Positions 21,575 to 34,403 of a stretch of 64,000 nucleotides of DNA are shown piece after piece. The notes below the pieces were generated by a model. That model saw only the letters and a list, made by a program, of their open reading frames with translations. It was not told where the DNA came from and made no database searches. This DNA comes from Crossaster papposus (Eukaryota; Echinodermata; Asteroidea; Velatida; Solasteridae). A program made the translations under genes and the position numbers. How positions within the stretch are numbered: the stretch's first letter is position 1; every line of letters starts with the position of its first letter. The stretch spans positions 806,001 to 870,000 of the forward strand of contig JBAIAA010000022.1 in assembly GCA_037893245.1 (NCBI GenBank), in the 5' to 3' direction.

Positions 21575-24500
21575 ACAGGTATGGTTGATTCTTTTTTCAT
21601 GTGTTGCATGAAATCGTATAATGATTTTGTTAAAGTAGACTTCTCTTAACGTCACATCATTAGACCTAGGTATATTTTTCTTCCTGAATATTGCTCTTTT
21701 ATTTATTCGCATAACTCCTATGTTTCAAGCGACAAATCTACGATATCTCGATGCAACTGAACTTTTAACATTTTCTCGTAGATTTGAAAAAGTCACTCGC
21801 CGTGTCTTTCTCTCTCAAATTAGTCTTTTCTTCTGTGCATGTCACCCACGATTCAAGTCAAACATCAGTGTGGACGGAACTGAAGTGGAGCCATTTTCGC
21901 TTAGATTTTTAAGGAGTCGCCCTTACTATAGCATTCTGCTTCAAAGTATTAAGGACTTGTAAAATATATTGATTAGGGCGACACACAGCAATATTCCTCG
22001 AGAATTTAATGATGCCCCCCTCCGGTGTGTTTTGTATGCATTGCCCTGTTTCCCGCATCAATATGCGCTGTCGCCATTGCCATGTCGTTTTCATGATGTC
22101 GCCCTAATACACAATATCATATCAATATACTAGTAATTTATGTTCATGAGGGGCGACACAAAGCAAAATGTACCCTGGACTATTGCTCATTTACACGTGA
22201 ACTCTCCAACCAACTCTGTGTATATCAAAGATAACTAAAAGCTATCATTTCTATCTGTCATAGATATACAGGTATGGTTGATTCTTGTTTTCATTTGTTG
22301 CATGAAATCGTATCATGGTTTTGTTAAAGTAGACTTCTGTTAACGTCACATCATCAGACCTAGGTATATTTTTCTTCCTGAAAATTGCTCTTTTATCTAT
22401 TCGCATAACTCCCATGTTTCAAGCGACAAATCTACGATATCTCGATGCAACTGAACTTTTGCCATATTCTCGTAGATTTGAAGAAGTCGCCCGGAAAGAG
22501 CATTCTGCATTCATACTTTTTCAGACGTGCGAAATAAATTCTGCTGAAGAACTCGCCGTGCCTTTCTCTCTCAAATTAGTCTTTTCTTCTATGCACGTCA
22601 CCCACGATTCAAGTCAGACATCCTGTCTGGACGGAGCTGAAGTGGAGCTATTTTCGCCTAGATATTGAAGGAGTCGCCCTAATATAGAATTCTGCTTCAA
22701 AGTATTAATTTACTTGTAAAATCTATTGATAGGGGCGACACACAGCAATATTCATCCTAATGCACTGCTCAATTACCACTGACCTGTGGAAAGAAAGATG
22801 TATATTTAAAGAGCTAAACCATCAATTGGAGTTCCACAGAGATGTTTGCTTGCATTTCTGTAAGCGTGTAATCGAGCACTGTTTGACACATCTTCAGGTC
22901 CTGACTTTAACCAAAGGCCTATAGCATTTTCTTTCTGAAAAGAGAATTCAGTGTGTTTCAAATGATGTATTTTGTATGCATTGCCCTGTTTCCCGCATCA
23001 ATATGCGCTGTCGCCATTGCCATTTCGTTTTCAAGATGTCGCCCTAATACACTATCATATCAATATACTAGTAATTTATGTTCATTAGGGCGACACAAAG
23101 CAAAATGTAGCCTGGACTATTGCTCATTTACACGTGAACTGTCCAAACAACTCAGAATTCCGTTGATGCCCCTCTCCCGTGTGTTTCAAATCATGTATTT
23201 TGTATGCATTGCCCTGTTTCCCGCATCAATATGCGCTGTCGCCATTGCCATGTCGTTTTCAAGATGTCGCCCTAATACGAAATATCATATCCATATACTA
23301 GTAATTTATGTTCATTAGGGCGACACAAAGCTAAATGTAGCCTGGACTATTTATTATTTACACGTGAACTGTCCAACCAACTCTGTGTATATCAAAGAGA
23401 ACTAAAAGCTATCATTTCTATCTGTCATAGATATACAGGTATGGTTGATTCTTTTTTCATGTGTTGCATGAAATCGTATAATGGTTTTGTTAAAGTAGAC
23501 TTCTGTTAACGTCACATCATCAGACCTAGGTATATTTTTCTTCCTGAAAATTGCTCTTTTATCTATTCGCATAACTCCCATGTTTCAAGCGACAAATCTA
23601 CGATATCTCGATGCAACTGAACTTTTGCCATATTCTCGTAGATTTGAAGAAGTCGCCCGGAAAGAGCATTCTGCATTCATACTTTTTCAGACGTGCGAAA
23701 TAAATTCTGCTGAAGAACTCGCCGTGCCTTTCTCTCTCAAATTAGTCTTTTCTTCTATGCACGTCACCCACGATTCAAGTCAGACATCCTGTCTGGACGG
23801 AGCTGAAGTGGAGCTATTTTCGCCTAGATATTGAAGGAGTCGCCCTAATATAGCATTCTGCTTCAAAGTATTAATTTACTTGTAAAATCTATTGATAGGG
23901 GCGACACACAGCAATATTCATCCTAATGCACTGCTCAATTACCACTGACCTGTGGAAAGAAAGATGTATATTTAAAGAGCTAAACCATCAATTGGAGTTC
24001 CACAGAGATGTTTGCTTGCATTTCTGTAAGCGTGTAATCGAGCACTGTTTGACACATCTTCAGGTCCTGACTTTAACCAAAGGCCTATAGCATTTTCTTT
24101 CTGAAAAGAGAATTCAGTGTGTTTCAAATGATGTATTTTGTATGCATTGCCCTGTTTCCCGCATCAATATGCGCTGTCGCCATTGCCATTTCGTTTTCAA
24201 GATGTCGCCCTAATACACTATCATATCAATATACTAGTAATTTATGTTCATTAGGGCGACACAAAGCAAAATGTAGCCTGGACTATTGCTCATTTACACG
24301 TGAACTGTCCAAACAACTCAGAATTCCGTTGATGCCCCTCTCCCGTGTGTTTCAAATCATGTATTTTGTATGCATTGCCCTGTTTCCCGCATCAATATGC
24401 GCTGTCGCCATTGCCATGTCGTTTTCAAGATGTCGCCCTAATACGAAATATCATATCCATATACTAGTAATTTATGTTCATTAGGGCGACACAAAGCTAA

Positions 24501-27500
24501 ATGTAGCCTGGACTATTTGTTATTTACACGTGAACTGTCCAACCAACTCTGTGTATATCAAAGAGAACTAAAAGCTATCATTTCTATCTGTCATAGATAT
24601 ACAGGTATGGTTGATTCTTTTTTCATGTGTTGCATGAAATCGTATAATGGTTTTGTTAAAGTAGACTTCTGTTAACGTCACATCATCAGACCTAGGTATA
24701 TTTTTCTTCCTGAAAATTGCTCTTTTATCTATTCGCATAACTCCCATGTTTCAAGCGACAAATCTACGATATCTCGATGCAACTAAACATTTGCCATATT
24801 CTCGTAGATTTGAAGAAGTCGCCCGGAAAGAGCATTCTGCTTCATACTTTTTCAGACGTGCGAAATAAATTCTGCTAAAGAACTCGCCGTGCCTTTCTCT
24901 CTCAAATTAGTCTTTTCTTCTATGCACGTCACCCACGATTCAAGTCAGACATCCGGTCTGGACGGAACTGAAGTGGAGCTATTTTCGCCTAGATATTGAA
25001 AGACTCGCCCTTATGTAGCATTCTGCTTCAAAGTATTAATTACTTGTAAAATCTATCGATTAGGGCGACACACAGCAATATTCATCATAATGCACTGTAC
25101 AATTACCACTGACCTGTGGAAAGACAGATGTATATTTAAAGAGCCAAACCATCAATTGGAGTTCCACAGAGATGTTTGCTTGCATTTCTGTAAGCGTGTA
25201 ATCGAGCACTGTTTGACACATCTTCAGGTCCTGACTTTAACCAAAGGCCTATAGCATTTTCTTTCTGAAAAGAAAATTCAGTGTGTTTCAAATGATGTAT
25301 TTTGTATGCATTGCCCTGTTTCCCGCATCAATATGCGCTGTCGCCATTGCCATTTCGTTTTCAAGATGTCGCCCTAATACACTATCATATCAATATACTA
25401 GTAATTTATGTTCATTAGGGCGACACAAAGCAAAATGTAGCCTGGACTATTGCTCATTTACACGTGAACTGTCCAAACAACTCAGAATTCCGTTGATGCC
25501 CCTCTCCCGTGTGTTTCAAATCATGTATTTTGTATGCATTGCCCTGTTTCCCGCATCAATATGCGCTGTCGCCATTGCCATGTCGTTTTCAAGATGTCGC
25601 CCTAATACGAAATATCATATCCATATACTAGTAATTTATGTTCATTAGGGCGACACAAAGCTAAATGTAGCCTGGACTATTTATTATTTACACGTGAACT
25701 GTCCAACCAACTCTGTGTATATCAAAGAGAACTAAAAGCTATCATTTCTATCTGTCATAGATATACAGGTATGGTTGATTCTTTTTTCATGTGTTGCATG
25801 AAATCGTATAATGGTTTTGTTAAAGTAGACTTCTGTTAACGTCACATCATCAGACCTAGGTATATTTTTCTTCCTGAAAATTGCTCTTTTATCTATTCGC
25901 ATAACTCCCATGTTTCAAGCGACAAATCTACGATATCTCGATGCAACTAAACATTTGCCATATTCTCGTAGATTTGAAGAAGTCGCCCGGAAAGAGCATT
26001 CTGCTTCATACTTTTTCAGACGTGCGAAATAAATTCTGCTAAAGAACTCGCCGTGCCTTTCTCTCTCAAATTAGTCTTTTCTTCTATGCACGTCACCCAC
26101 GATTCAAGTCAGACATCCGGTCTGGACGGAACTGAAGTGGAGCTATTTTCGCCTAGATATTGAAAGACTCGCCCTTATGTAGCATTCTGCTTCAAAGTAT
26201 TAATTACTTGTAAAATCTATCGATTAGGGCGACACACAGCAATATTCATCATAATGCACTGTACAATTACCACTGACCTGTGGAAAGACAGATGTATATT
26301 TAAAGAGCCAAACCATCAATTGGAGTTCCACAGAGATGTTTGCTTGCATTTCTGTAAGCGTGTAATCGAGCACTGTTTGACACATCTTCAGGTCCTGACT
26401 TTAACCAAAGGCCTATAGCATTTTCTTTCTGAAAAGAAAATTCAGTGTGTTTCAAATGATGTATTTTGTATGCATTGCCCTGTTTCCCTCATCAATATGC
26501 GCTATCGCCATTGCCATGTCGTTTTCAAGATGTCGACCTAATACACAATATCAGATGCCCCTCTCCCGTGTGTTACAAAATCAATATGCGCTGTCGCCAT
26601 TGCAATGTCGTTTTCAAGATGTCGCCCCAACACACAATATCATATCAATATACTAGTAGTTATGTTCATTAGGGCGACACAAAGCAAAATGTAGCCTGGA
26701 CTATTGCTCATTTACACGTGAACTGTCCAAACAACTCAGAATTCAGTAGATGCCCCTCTTCTGTGTGTGTATCAAATCATGTATTTTGTATGCATTGCCC
26801 TGTTACCCGCATCAATATGCGCTGTCGCCATTGCCATGTCGTTTTCAAGATGTCGCCCCAATACACAATATCATATCAATATACTAGTAATTTATGTTCA
26901 TTAGGGCGACACAAAGCAAAATGTACCCTGGACTATTGCTCATTTACACGTGAACTGTCCAAAAAAGCTCAGAATTCAAGTGATGCCCCTCTCCCGTGTG
27001 TTTCCAATGGTATATTTTGTATGCATTGCCCTGTTTCCCGAATCAATGCGCTGTCGCCATTGCCATGTCGTTTTCAAGATGTCGCCCTAATACAAAATAT
27101 CATATCAATATACTAGTAATGTATGTTCATTAGGGCGACACAAAGCAAAATGTAGCCTGGACTATTGCTCATTTACACGTGAACTGTCCAAACAACTCAG
27201 AATTCCGTTGATGTCCCTCTCCTGGACTATAGCTGGACTATAGTCTGGACTATTGCTCATTAATACGTGAACTGTCCAACCAACTCTGTGTATATCAAAG
27301 AGAACTAAAAGCGATCATTTCTATCTGTCATAGATATACAGGTATGGTTGATTAATTTTTTTCATGTGTTGCATGAAATCGTGTAATGGTTTTGTTAAAG
27401 TAGACTTCTCTTAACGTCACATCATCAGAACTAGGTAAATTTTTCTTCCTGAAAATTGCTCTTTTATCTATTCGCATAACTCCCACGTTTCAAGCGACAA

Positions 27501-27625
27501 ATCTACGATATCTCGATGCAACTGAACTTTTGCCATATTCTCGTAGATTTAAAGAAGTCGCCCGGAAAGAGCATTCTGCTTCATACTTTTTCAGACGTGT
27601 AAAATAAATTCTGCTGAAGAACTCG
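21575..27625. repeat. 1.165-kb higher-order tandem array with nested 232-bp subrepeats
   Basis: Units start at gatatacaggtatggttg near 21577, 22267, 23432, 24599, 25763 and 27337. The middle units are 1164-1167 bp and nearly identical; the first is shortened to 690 bp and the fifth is longer. Each full unit ends in two ~232-bp subrepeats; the fifth has about four. Every subrepeat holds gtcgccctaatac followed about 45 bp later by ttagggcgacac, an inverted pair. Repeated small reading frames, such as those at 22953, 24119 and 25283, are products of the repetition and not genes. Confidence 0.95.
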
Positions 27626-27689
27626 CCGGTACGAAAACAGAAAGCACCTGCAGCACGACTACGCGAGTGGAACTGCTGAAAAGTGTCAA

Positions 27690-27790
27690 AAAGGGCGACA
27701 AGAACGTATATAAAATGTCCAAACAGGCGACACACACACACTTTACTCCAAAATCCAGCTGTCAGTTCCGTCAGTGTTTTCGGTGTGCAG
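27690..27790 (+). promoter_or_regulatory. Candidate TATA-box core promoter at the edge of the array
   Basis: gtatataaaa at about 27707 lies between two gcgaca words (gggcgacaag, aggcgacaca). About 30 bp downstream the sequence changes to non-repeat DNA with ctgtcagttccgtcagtg, which could hold an initiator. No coding frame follows, so a transcript would be non-coding or belong to a repeat family. This is inference from sequence words only. Confidence 0.35.
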
Positions 27791-28052
27791 TGCCGTGCGC
27801 AATTTTTATCGGGACAATGAAGTGAACCATTTTTGACCTTCGATAGCTGGTTTGTTGAATTTTTCGTGTGAGTGTTAATATACGCGTGGTGCAGAGGACG
27901 ATGTCAACCTGAATTATGTTATTTTTTTAAACCTTAATAGAAATACATTTTGCTTTAAAATATTGTTTTTGAGTGACATTGTACAATCATGGCTGAAGGA
28001 AAAGACTCCATGGTACAATGTAGGCCGGCCGGCAAAAATGATCGCCATGAAT

Positions 28053-28515
28053 AGTAGGAGACCAGCCTGTAGGTCCCGTGACCAAATTCTGGGAACAAAG
28101 GTTTGAAAGTGTTTTTGTGTTCCCTGATCAATACCGAACAATTTTGACTTGGGCTGCCCCCTTGAAAATGCCGGGCATTTCCGGGAGGGGTCAACAAAGG
28201 TCATACAGGGGTCAAAATTCAAATATATTCCAATCGTGTCGATATGCATATCAAATTACTCGTCTAGTCATGAGGATTCCAAAAATGCATAGTTTTCTAT
28301 ACCTCCGACTTTAAATGAGGGCGCTGTGGTCAAAAACGTCGAAAGGTCAACGCACTTTTGACTGGTCAAATTCACCAACACAGTTAATGTTATCCGATTC
28401 TAATGATTTTAGTGTATAATAATATGTTTTCTGACTTGGCAAATTCAACTAAACAACTTTTAAAATTAAAAGTGGTTGCCATAACCTTGAAATTTCAAAA
28501 TGGCTGCTAAAAGGT
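28053..28515 (+). repeat. Dispersed repeat, copy 1
   Basis: About 460 bp that recur in the opposite orientation at 40400-40851. Shared words include ggtcccgtgaccaaattctg, tgccgggcatttccgggagg and gacgtttttgaccacagcgcc in complement. The translation seen in both copies (containing WEQRFESVFVFPD) is probably incidental; both copies lack a usable start and splice context. The class of element is unknown. Confidence 0.85.
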
Positions 28516-30331
28516 TAGCATAAATTAGCCAAAAACAACAATTTTTTCCCCAAACCCATGGATAAGAAGTTATTAAATGTTTGTCACTGAAACGTCACGA
28601 ACAATACTTTGTATTTTTCTTTAGAGCACATGTTCGATATAATATTGTATTAAACAGGGATGCCAGTTTTCCGGCAATTATCGGAATTCCGGTATATATC
28701 GCAAAACAACTGAATCGCAAACTATCGAGAGAACACACGCTATTCATTGCGCTAGCGATTTGCGATTCATGCTTGCAGCTGCAGCTCAAATTATTGAAGG
28801 ACGTGTAGCGCTGGGTTGTGTGGATTTTTTTCTTTTTCTGTGAGACTAAAGAATTAGGTTTTTTAGTTAAAACTGAAGTGCTTTTGAAAAAAGTAGCAAA
28901 GAGAAACCGGTTTATGCAGGCATAGGTCTACTTCAAGGAATGATCAGTTTATTTTGTTGTGTTTGTTTGATCAATCCTAGAGTTAGCTGCAGTGAATCAG
29001 AACTCATTCTATATGGGAAGGGGAGGGTATTTATCAGGGGCGTCAATCCCATTTCAAATGTGGGGGGGGACATTACTGAAGTCAAGAATTATTAGAGGGG
29101 TTTAGCATGCACATTATACAAACGTCAACGCGACTGCACAAGGGATGTTGGCACAGCCAGCATATCATGCGGCCGGCATAATGACAAGCCCAGACGGCGA
29201 GCGTCTTCCTGCGAAGACCTAAAGGGGTACTCTTGGAATCCCCAAAAATCTCATGTTTTGGATTGTTTACTTATCCTATTTCAAATGTCTGGTTAAAAGG
29301 AAACCAACCTCATGTTTTACCGTTCTCGAGAAAAACCCTGTGGTTTACATCGGACACGATATAAGAGAGAACTTGAAGGGAGAACCACGTGTTTCTGGGG
29401 GCGCCGGGGTCGCAGTGGTCCCCTGACTCTAACACAAACAAATTGTCAAGTCGAAAATTTAAACATGGATAATTTGTTTAGGAATTAAAGTGCATTTAAT
29501 ACTAGCTTGGTAATTTTAATTCTTACTTTTCTGGTGAAAATAATTCGCAAAAATAATTATCGCTGGAAACTATTAGAAAACTATTTCCTCAAACGAAATG
29601 GTGCAAAGGATTTTGAATGTAGTTTAGAAACACAAGAAAATCTGGACGGAATAATTCCCATCTGCATTTTTGTCGGTGTCCTGTAAAATTAATGAGATAA
29701 GGTTTCATCCGTTTACTTTTTCAAATAAGTTACGGAGAAGTATCTTGAAAAGTATTTATCAAGTATCTTGAAAGTATTACCCCAGATTCAATCGGAGGTG
29801 CCGGTATTTGTTTTATTCCACCGTCGAATTGATTCAAATAATAAATTCCAAGTCTTTGAAATTTGATTGACGGCCATCTGATAACAGTAGAAATGTCCAC
29901 GAAGTTATTTGTTATTGTTTCAGTGTGATGGAAGTGAAGAATAAAATGTTCAGTTATGGTAAAATGAATGAATAACCACTATTAAAATGCAAGTGAAATG
30001 TTCGGGCAAAGATCTCTTGCGCAGCGCATTTGGTCGTCTGCTACGCGTACTTAAACCTTTGCTTCGCGTCTTCGGCTTCGGTTCGCCTGCGACTTCAGAA
30101 TCACTGAGAAGTAAATACAAATGAAGGAAATAGAAATATCCGACTTTTGTTTAGGTTCATATCAACTGAATGAATGTTTCTGAAGCACAACAGGCACCAG
30201 AATGTGGCTGCAGTTCTCACAGTAGCCTAAAATCCCCTTGATCCTAAGACGAAGACAAATCCGAACCCAAATATTAAAAAAGCCCTAAACGTGCGCCCCC
30301 AAGTGGTACGGTAGATATTAGTTAATACTTA
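28516..30331. other. Non-coding stretch with no recognised gene
   Basis: AT-rich and without convincing exons. A short segment at 29035-29105 (gggcgtcaatccca, tgtggggggggacatt) resembles one in opposite orientation at 39405-39530, so it is a dispersed repeat fragment. Confidence 0.5.
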
Positions 30332-30660
30332 TGCTGCGTTCCAATCGCGTCGTTTTTATCGTGTTCACCGTGAATTTCTCCACGTTCACGAGTGGGTTGC
30401 ATTCCAAACGCTACTCACCAAGACGCACGCGCACAGTCGAGTTAGTCGTGCGGTAAGGACATTCTTTACCGCTAAAGAACTCGTACGTGAACCAACACGC
30501 ATGCGCGAGTATTTCAATCGTTATGAAGTCGTGAACATGGAGAAAATAATTCCACCTCGAGTTCACCACTGGTGAACACGAGTTACCAGGCGATTAGAAC
30601 GCCATTATACGACTCGTGAACTCGTGAACACGATAAACACGACGCGATTGGAACGCAGCA
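30332..30660. mobile_element. Harbinger-type MITE, 329 bp
   Basis: Terminal inverted repeats start TGCTGCGTTCCAATCGCGTC on both sides. They are flanked by TTA on the left (30329-30331) and TTA on the right (30661-30663), the expected PIF/Harbinger target duplication. There is no coding capacity. Its ends differ from those of the 5.7-kb Harbinger element in this window, so it would need another transposase. Confidence 0.9.
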
Positions 30661-30663
30661 TTA

Positions 30664-31568
30664 TACTGCGATTTGATTGATTGTCAGCGCACTTTGCGAA
30701 AGTTCGCTAGAGTTAAGTTGAACACGATCAAGCACAGCCAATGGCACACGCACTTCACTGAACTTTTGTACACACAAAACTGTCTCAAACTAGGCTACAA
30801 CTTTACCTAAAACACAGATTTCAACCACAGCCGAAGTCCACACACAACCTACATGTTCTACAGTATGAATATGGCTGCAAAACATCATTGACTGAATTAT
30901 CGATTTCAGGGGCTATGTTACAGCAACAAATAATATAAATTTAGGACAAAAGTGAGATTACGTCTGGACGAGATAACGCCTGTTTTTAGGCGAACAGTAT
31001 ATATGTTCACGTATGTGCGTGTACATGTCAATACCGCAAATGGAGGGCTTTAATGTAAGTACACACTCACATACTGAGGACACCTTGCAAACCGAGCGCG
31101 TCCTCGGTATGAAATATTGTGAAAATTGCACTTTCGTGGCCGTTTTTGACTGTTGGTTAAATATCAAAGCGTTTGGGAGGAGTCCTCGGTTGACGCATAA
31201 GACCTGACGTGAGGCAGTATGCACATTTTTTTCCCCGTCAAAAAAAACGCAAACGGGATTACTCTGAATGGCATAGCGCCCTCCGTTGGTTGCGCGTGTG
31301 AAAATGACGTAAATGTAAACATGTATGTACAATTACATGTGTACATACATGACAACATACTCGTTTAGACATGTCTTAACTATTATAACGTTGTTTTGGC
31401 CTAAGTGCATATTGTAGTTTATGCGAAGACGTGGTCATTTGCAGCTAGCTAGGTGTACCATGGAGCTGGAATAAATGGTAAGTAGAGATATTGTATTTGG
31501 AAGCTTGCATGTTACTCGCTATGTATGACTATGAGTATGACTGAGTATGAATGTAGCAGAGTATGACA
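30664..31568. other. Non-coding stretch
   Basis: No gene recognised. A small inverted repeat, catgtatgtac ... gtacatacatg, lies at about 31320-31352. Confidence 0.5.
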
Positions 31569-31570
31569 TA

Positions 31571-32138
31571 CCCGTCATCTGGGGTGACTTTGATAGTTTT
31601 TGGCACTTCTGATATCTTTTGAGTAGGATAAATGGGGTTTTCACCCTTGATTCTTTCAACTAATAACAATGTGCCTCTTGGCTATCAATAGACCAAATCA
31701 TTTCTTCATCAGATTGTGTTTTCATATTTTTTTTAAAACCACAACAAAATATCAAAGTCACCCCGTTGTCGGGGTGACATTGATAACCAATGAATAAAGC
31801 CTATGTTATCAAATTAACCCTCTTATTGGGGTGACTTTGATAATTTTAATTCGTTTTAAAAAAACACAAGCTACAAAACTATTCAAACAATACAAATATT
31901 TGGGTTTTCTGATAACTTTAATGGTTTGATAGCCCCTCGACCCAGCCTTCCGTTTATAGACCCGTGGCATGATTGTTACGGTACATCAGAGCTCAATCAG
32001 TATCTGCGAAGACAGAAAAGACAAATACTATCATAAAAACACAACTACACAGAGTTTTGGACACTTTGTTGTTCAATTTTGACATTCGGGGTGATTTATC
32101 AAAGTCACACTGAGTATCAAAGTCACCCCAGATGACGG
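31571..32138. mobile_element. MITE with TA flanks and internal copies of its end sequence
   Basis: The ends read CCCGTCATCTGGGGTGACTT and, inverted, nearly the same, with TA on both sides (31569-31570; 32139-32140). The end motif ggggtgactttgata recurs inside in both orientations, near 31745-31795, 31835 and 32090. The TA flank suggests mobilisation by a Tc1/mariner-like transposase. No coding sequence. Confidence 0.85.
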
Positions 32139-32395
32139 TATATGACGTGCTCATTTACGTTGTAATGTAATTTTTAGTTAAATGGCCTCGATCTCTTACT
32201 CTAGTCTATAGGATGATATGGGAAGTGAATATGCCTAATTTCAGAATAATATAGAAGTTATAACCAAATTTAACTGCTTTATTTTGCCAACGCAAGCATG
32301 AGTTGTTGAGCACCGTGCGAACAAGAAATAGTTAATTGTAGTTATTGTATAAATAATAAAACAAATAAGTAGCCACAATTATTAATATTTAATTG

Positions 32396-32788
32396 TATAA
32401 GCCAATTTGGTATTCCAACTGCACATGCGCACATTTTCCCTTGACGATTTTTCTTTCGATATAAACATTTCATCGATTGCGTGCAAAAGCATAGCGGGGT
32501 ACCAGCAAATTTCAAGAGATCGTCGTGTTTTAAAGTTACTAAGTAACATATTTTTGTTTACGTTTTGGTGTTTTCAGCCGCTTTGTGTGGCCAAACTTTT
32601 GTTCGAACAAATATTATTTATTTTTTTCGATTTCACAAGAAAATGTAAAAAATGCGGATTTGGTTACCGCGTCCCCCATAGCCTTGTGTGCATTTGTCTG
32701 CCGTGTTTGTATCACTTGACCTCCTTGAGAAAAATTGTTGAATCTTGTTGTGCACATGCGCAGTCGGAACTCCAAAGTGGCTTATTAT
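32396..32788. mobile_element. MITE directly upstream of the Tudor/recombinase-like gene
   Basis: Imperfect terminal inverted repeats of about 35 bp: ataagccaatttggtattcc on the left and its near-complement (ggaactccaaagtggcttat) on the right. Each arm carries a tgcacatgcgcac-type word. The open frame at 32407-32796 lies wholly inside the element, is hydrophobic and unsupported, and I do not call it a gene. Confidence 0.7.
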
Positions 32789-32859
32789 CAGTTTAATGGT
32801 ATATTGTTGTTGTATTGTTGTGTAGTCTAGGTGTGGCTGACAGAACTACCATAACAAAC
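32735..32859 (+). promoter_or_regulatory. Candidate promoter / 5' UTR with NRF1-like word
   Basis: The right arm of the MITE holds gtgcacatgcgcag about 100 bp before the ATG at 32860. It is close to the NRF1 site consensus (GCGCATGCGC), which in animals often marks TATA-less promoters. No TATA box is visible. The role is inferred from the word and its position. Confidence 0.35.
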
Positions 32860-34369
32860 ATGAAACGAAGTAGTCGTCTTGATGGAACCTTGACAAATCA
32901 CCAGCATCATGAAGGGGAGAACGTAATCGCACTGTGGCCTCCAGATTCATCATGGTATCCTGCCGTAATAATCTCCTTCACCAAAGGTAAGTGCGGAGCC
33001 TCTAAAGGACATATGACGAAAACAAATGGAATGCCCTCGTAATTTGTGGGTTCACGTTAACGTGAACCCACATTAGGGTTGTGGGTTCCGTAGGTAAGAA
33101 ATGTAATCCATAATGTAGAATCCCATTTGTTACACATAAATTAAGACAGCTGTATACCCTCTTACATCCCCCCATGACATGTACCACATGTAAATAAACA
33201 ATGCCATTTTTCCTAAACTTGATTCCTCCCCCCCCCCCCCCTTTCAGAACCAAAAATATATATGATCTGTAAACAACAAATACTTTTCAACATTCCACTC
33301 CCAATTGCATGTAATCTCTTTAAAGTTTAATTAGTTGAATTTGTGGCTTTCTTATCAGGAAAGTACTGCGTCCGATACACTGATGGTGTGACACGCTGCC
33401 TATTTGAGCACCAGGTGAGAAAATTACCATAGAATGCATTAATTAAAAACAGACAGGTTAGGAAGAATACCAATGAAATGCGTAATTCTTCCAAATAGGC
33501 ACTTGGGGAGACAAACTAGCGTAATTTTTTAGGTAATAAGGAGACAGTGGCACTTAGGGAGACATTTTAGTGTCTCCCTAAGTGCCTTAGAAGTCTTAGA
33601 AGTCATATAATGAATGCACATGACACAAATTCTCATTTGAATTACATATCTTTTTATGAAGAGGATAAATACCGGTATGTCGTCAGTTAAGTTGCACATC
33701 AAGGGCGAATGTTGTTGCTTGTGATGGTGTTAAAATAGATAGTATATTTTATAGATAACACAAAGAAATTGTTATTTGTTTAAAATTAAATGTGATTTTG
33801 ATTTGATTTCTATGCCAGGTGGCCCATCCGAGTTTCTTGAATCCGCACTTAAATGGTTCAGACAGTCTACAAAGCAGTTCCATTTGGGATGATGGCCCAC
33901 AGGCTGATTCTGGTACAGAACCTGCCGTTTGTACTGCTCCATATGAGGTAATTCACACACACTCAACTTGTTTTCAGAACCCAAATATTCACTCTGGGTG
34001 CCCAGAAGCCAGAAACAAATTTATAAATCAAGTGTTTTTTTTGCAAGCACCCCCCCCCCTTTCACCCCCCCCCCCCCCCCACCCCACACCCCACCCCTCC
34101 CACCCCTACTCCCAACTCCCTCTCCTTCAGAGGGGCAACTAGTCCGAGGCAATTAGGCATATGCGTCTACCCCGAAAGAAAATAACAGTGGTGTTTTGGG
34201 TTTTTTCCACTCGTTCTAAATCATAAACGTTTTCTGCATCCGGCAACATAGAAAGTAGTAAGATTTTGATTCATTAGTGAACTTGTTTTCTGAACCCTAT
34301 CAAATATTCACTGTGGGTGCCCAGAAGCCAGAAACAAATTTGTAAATAAAGTGTTTTTGGCAAGCACCA

Positions 34370-34403
<34 letters not shown>

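Noticed and set aside
22953-27116. Repeated 121-residue frames starting MFQMMYFVC
   Set aside because: They recur only because the DNA is tandemly repeated; the units carry no splice or start context and other frames are equally open.
28078-28314. Protein frame shared with 40604-40822
   Set aside because: Shared because both are copies of one dispersed repeat; no start, splice or domain evidence.
32407-32796. 129-residue hydrophobic frame
   Set aside because: Lies entirely within a MITE, ends inside its terminal repeat, and matches no family.
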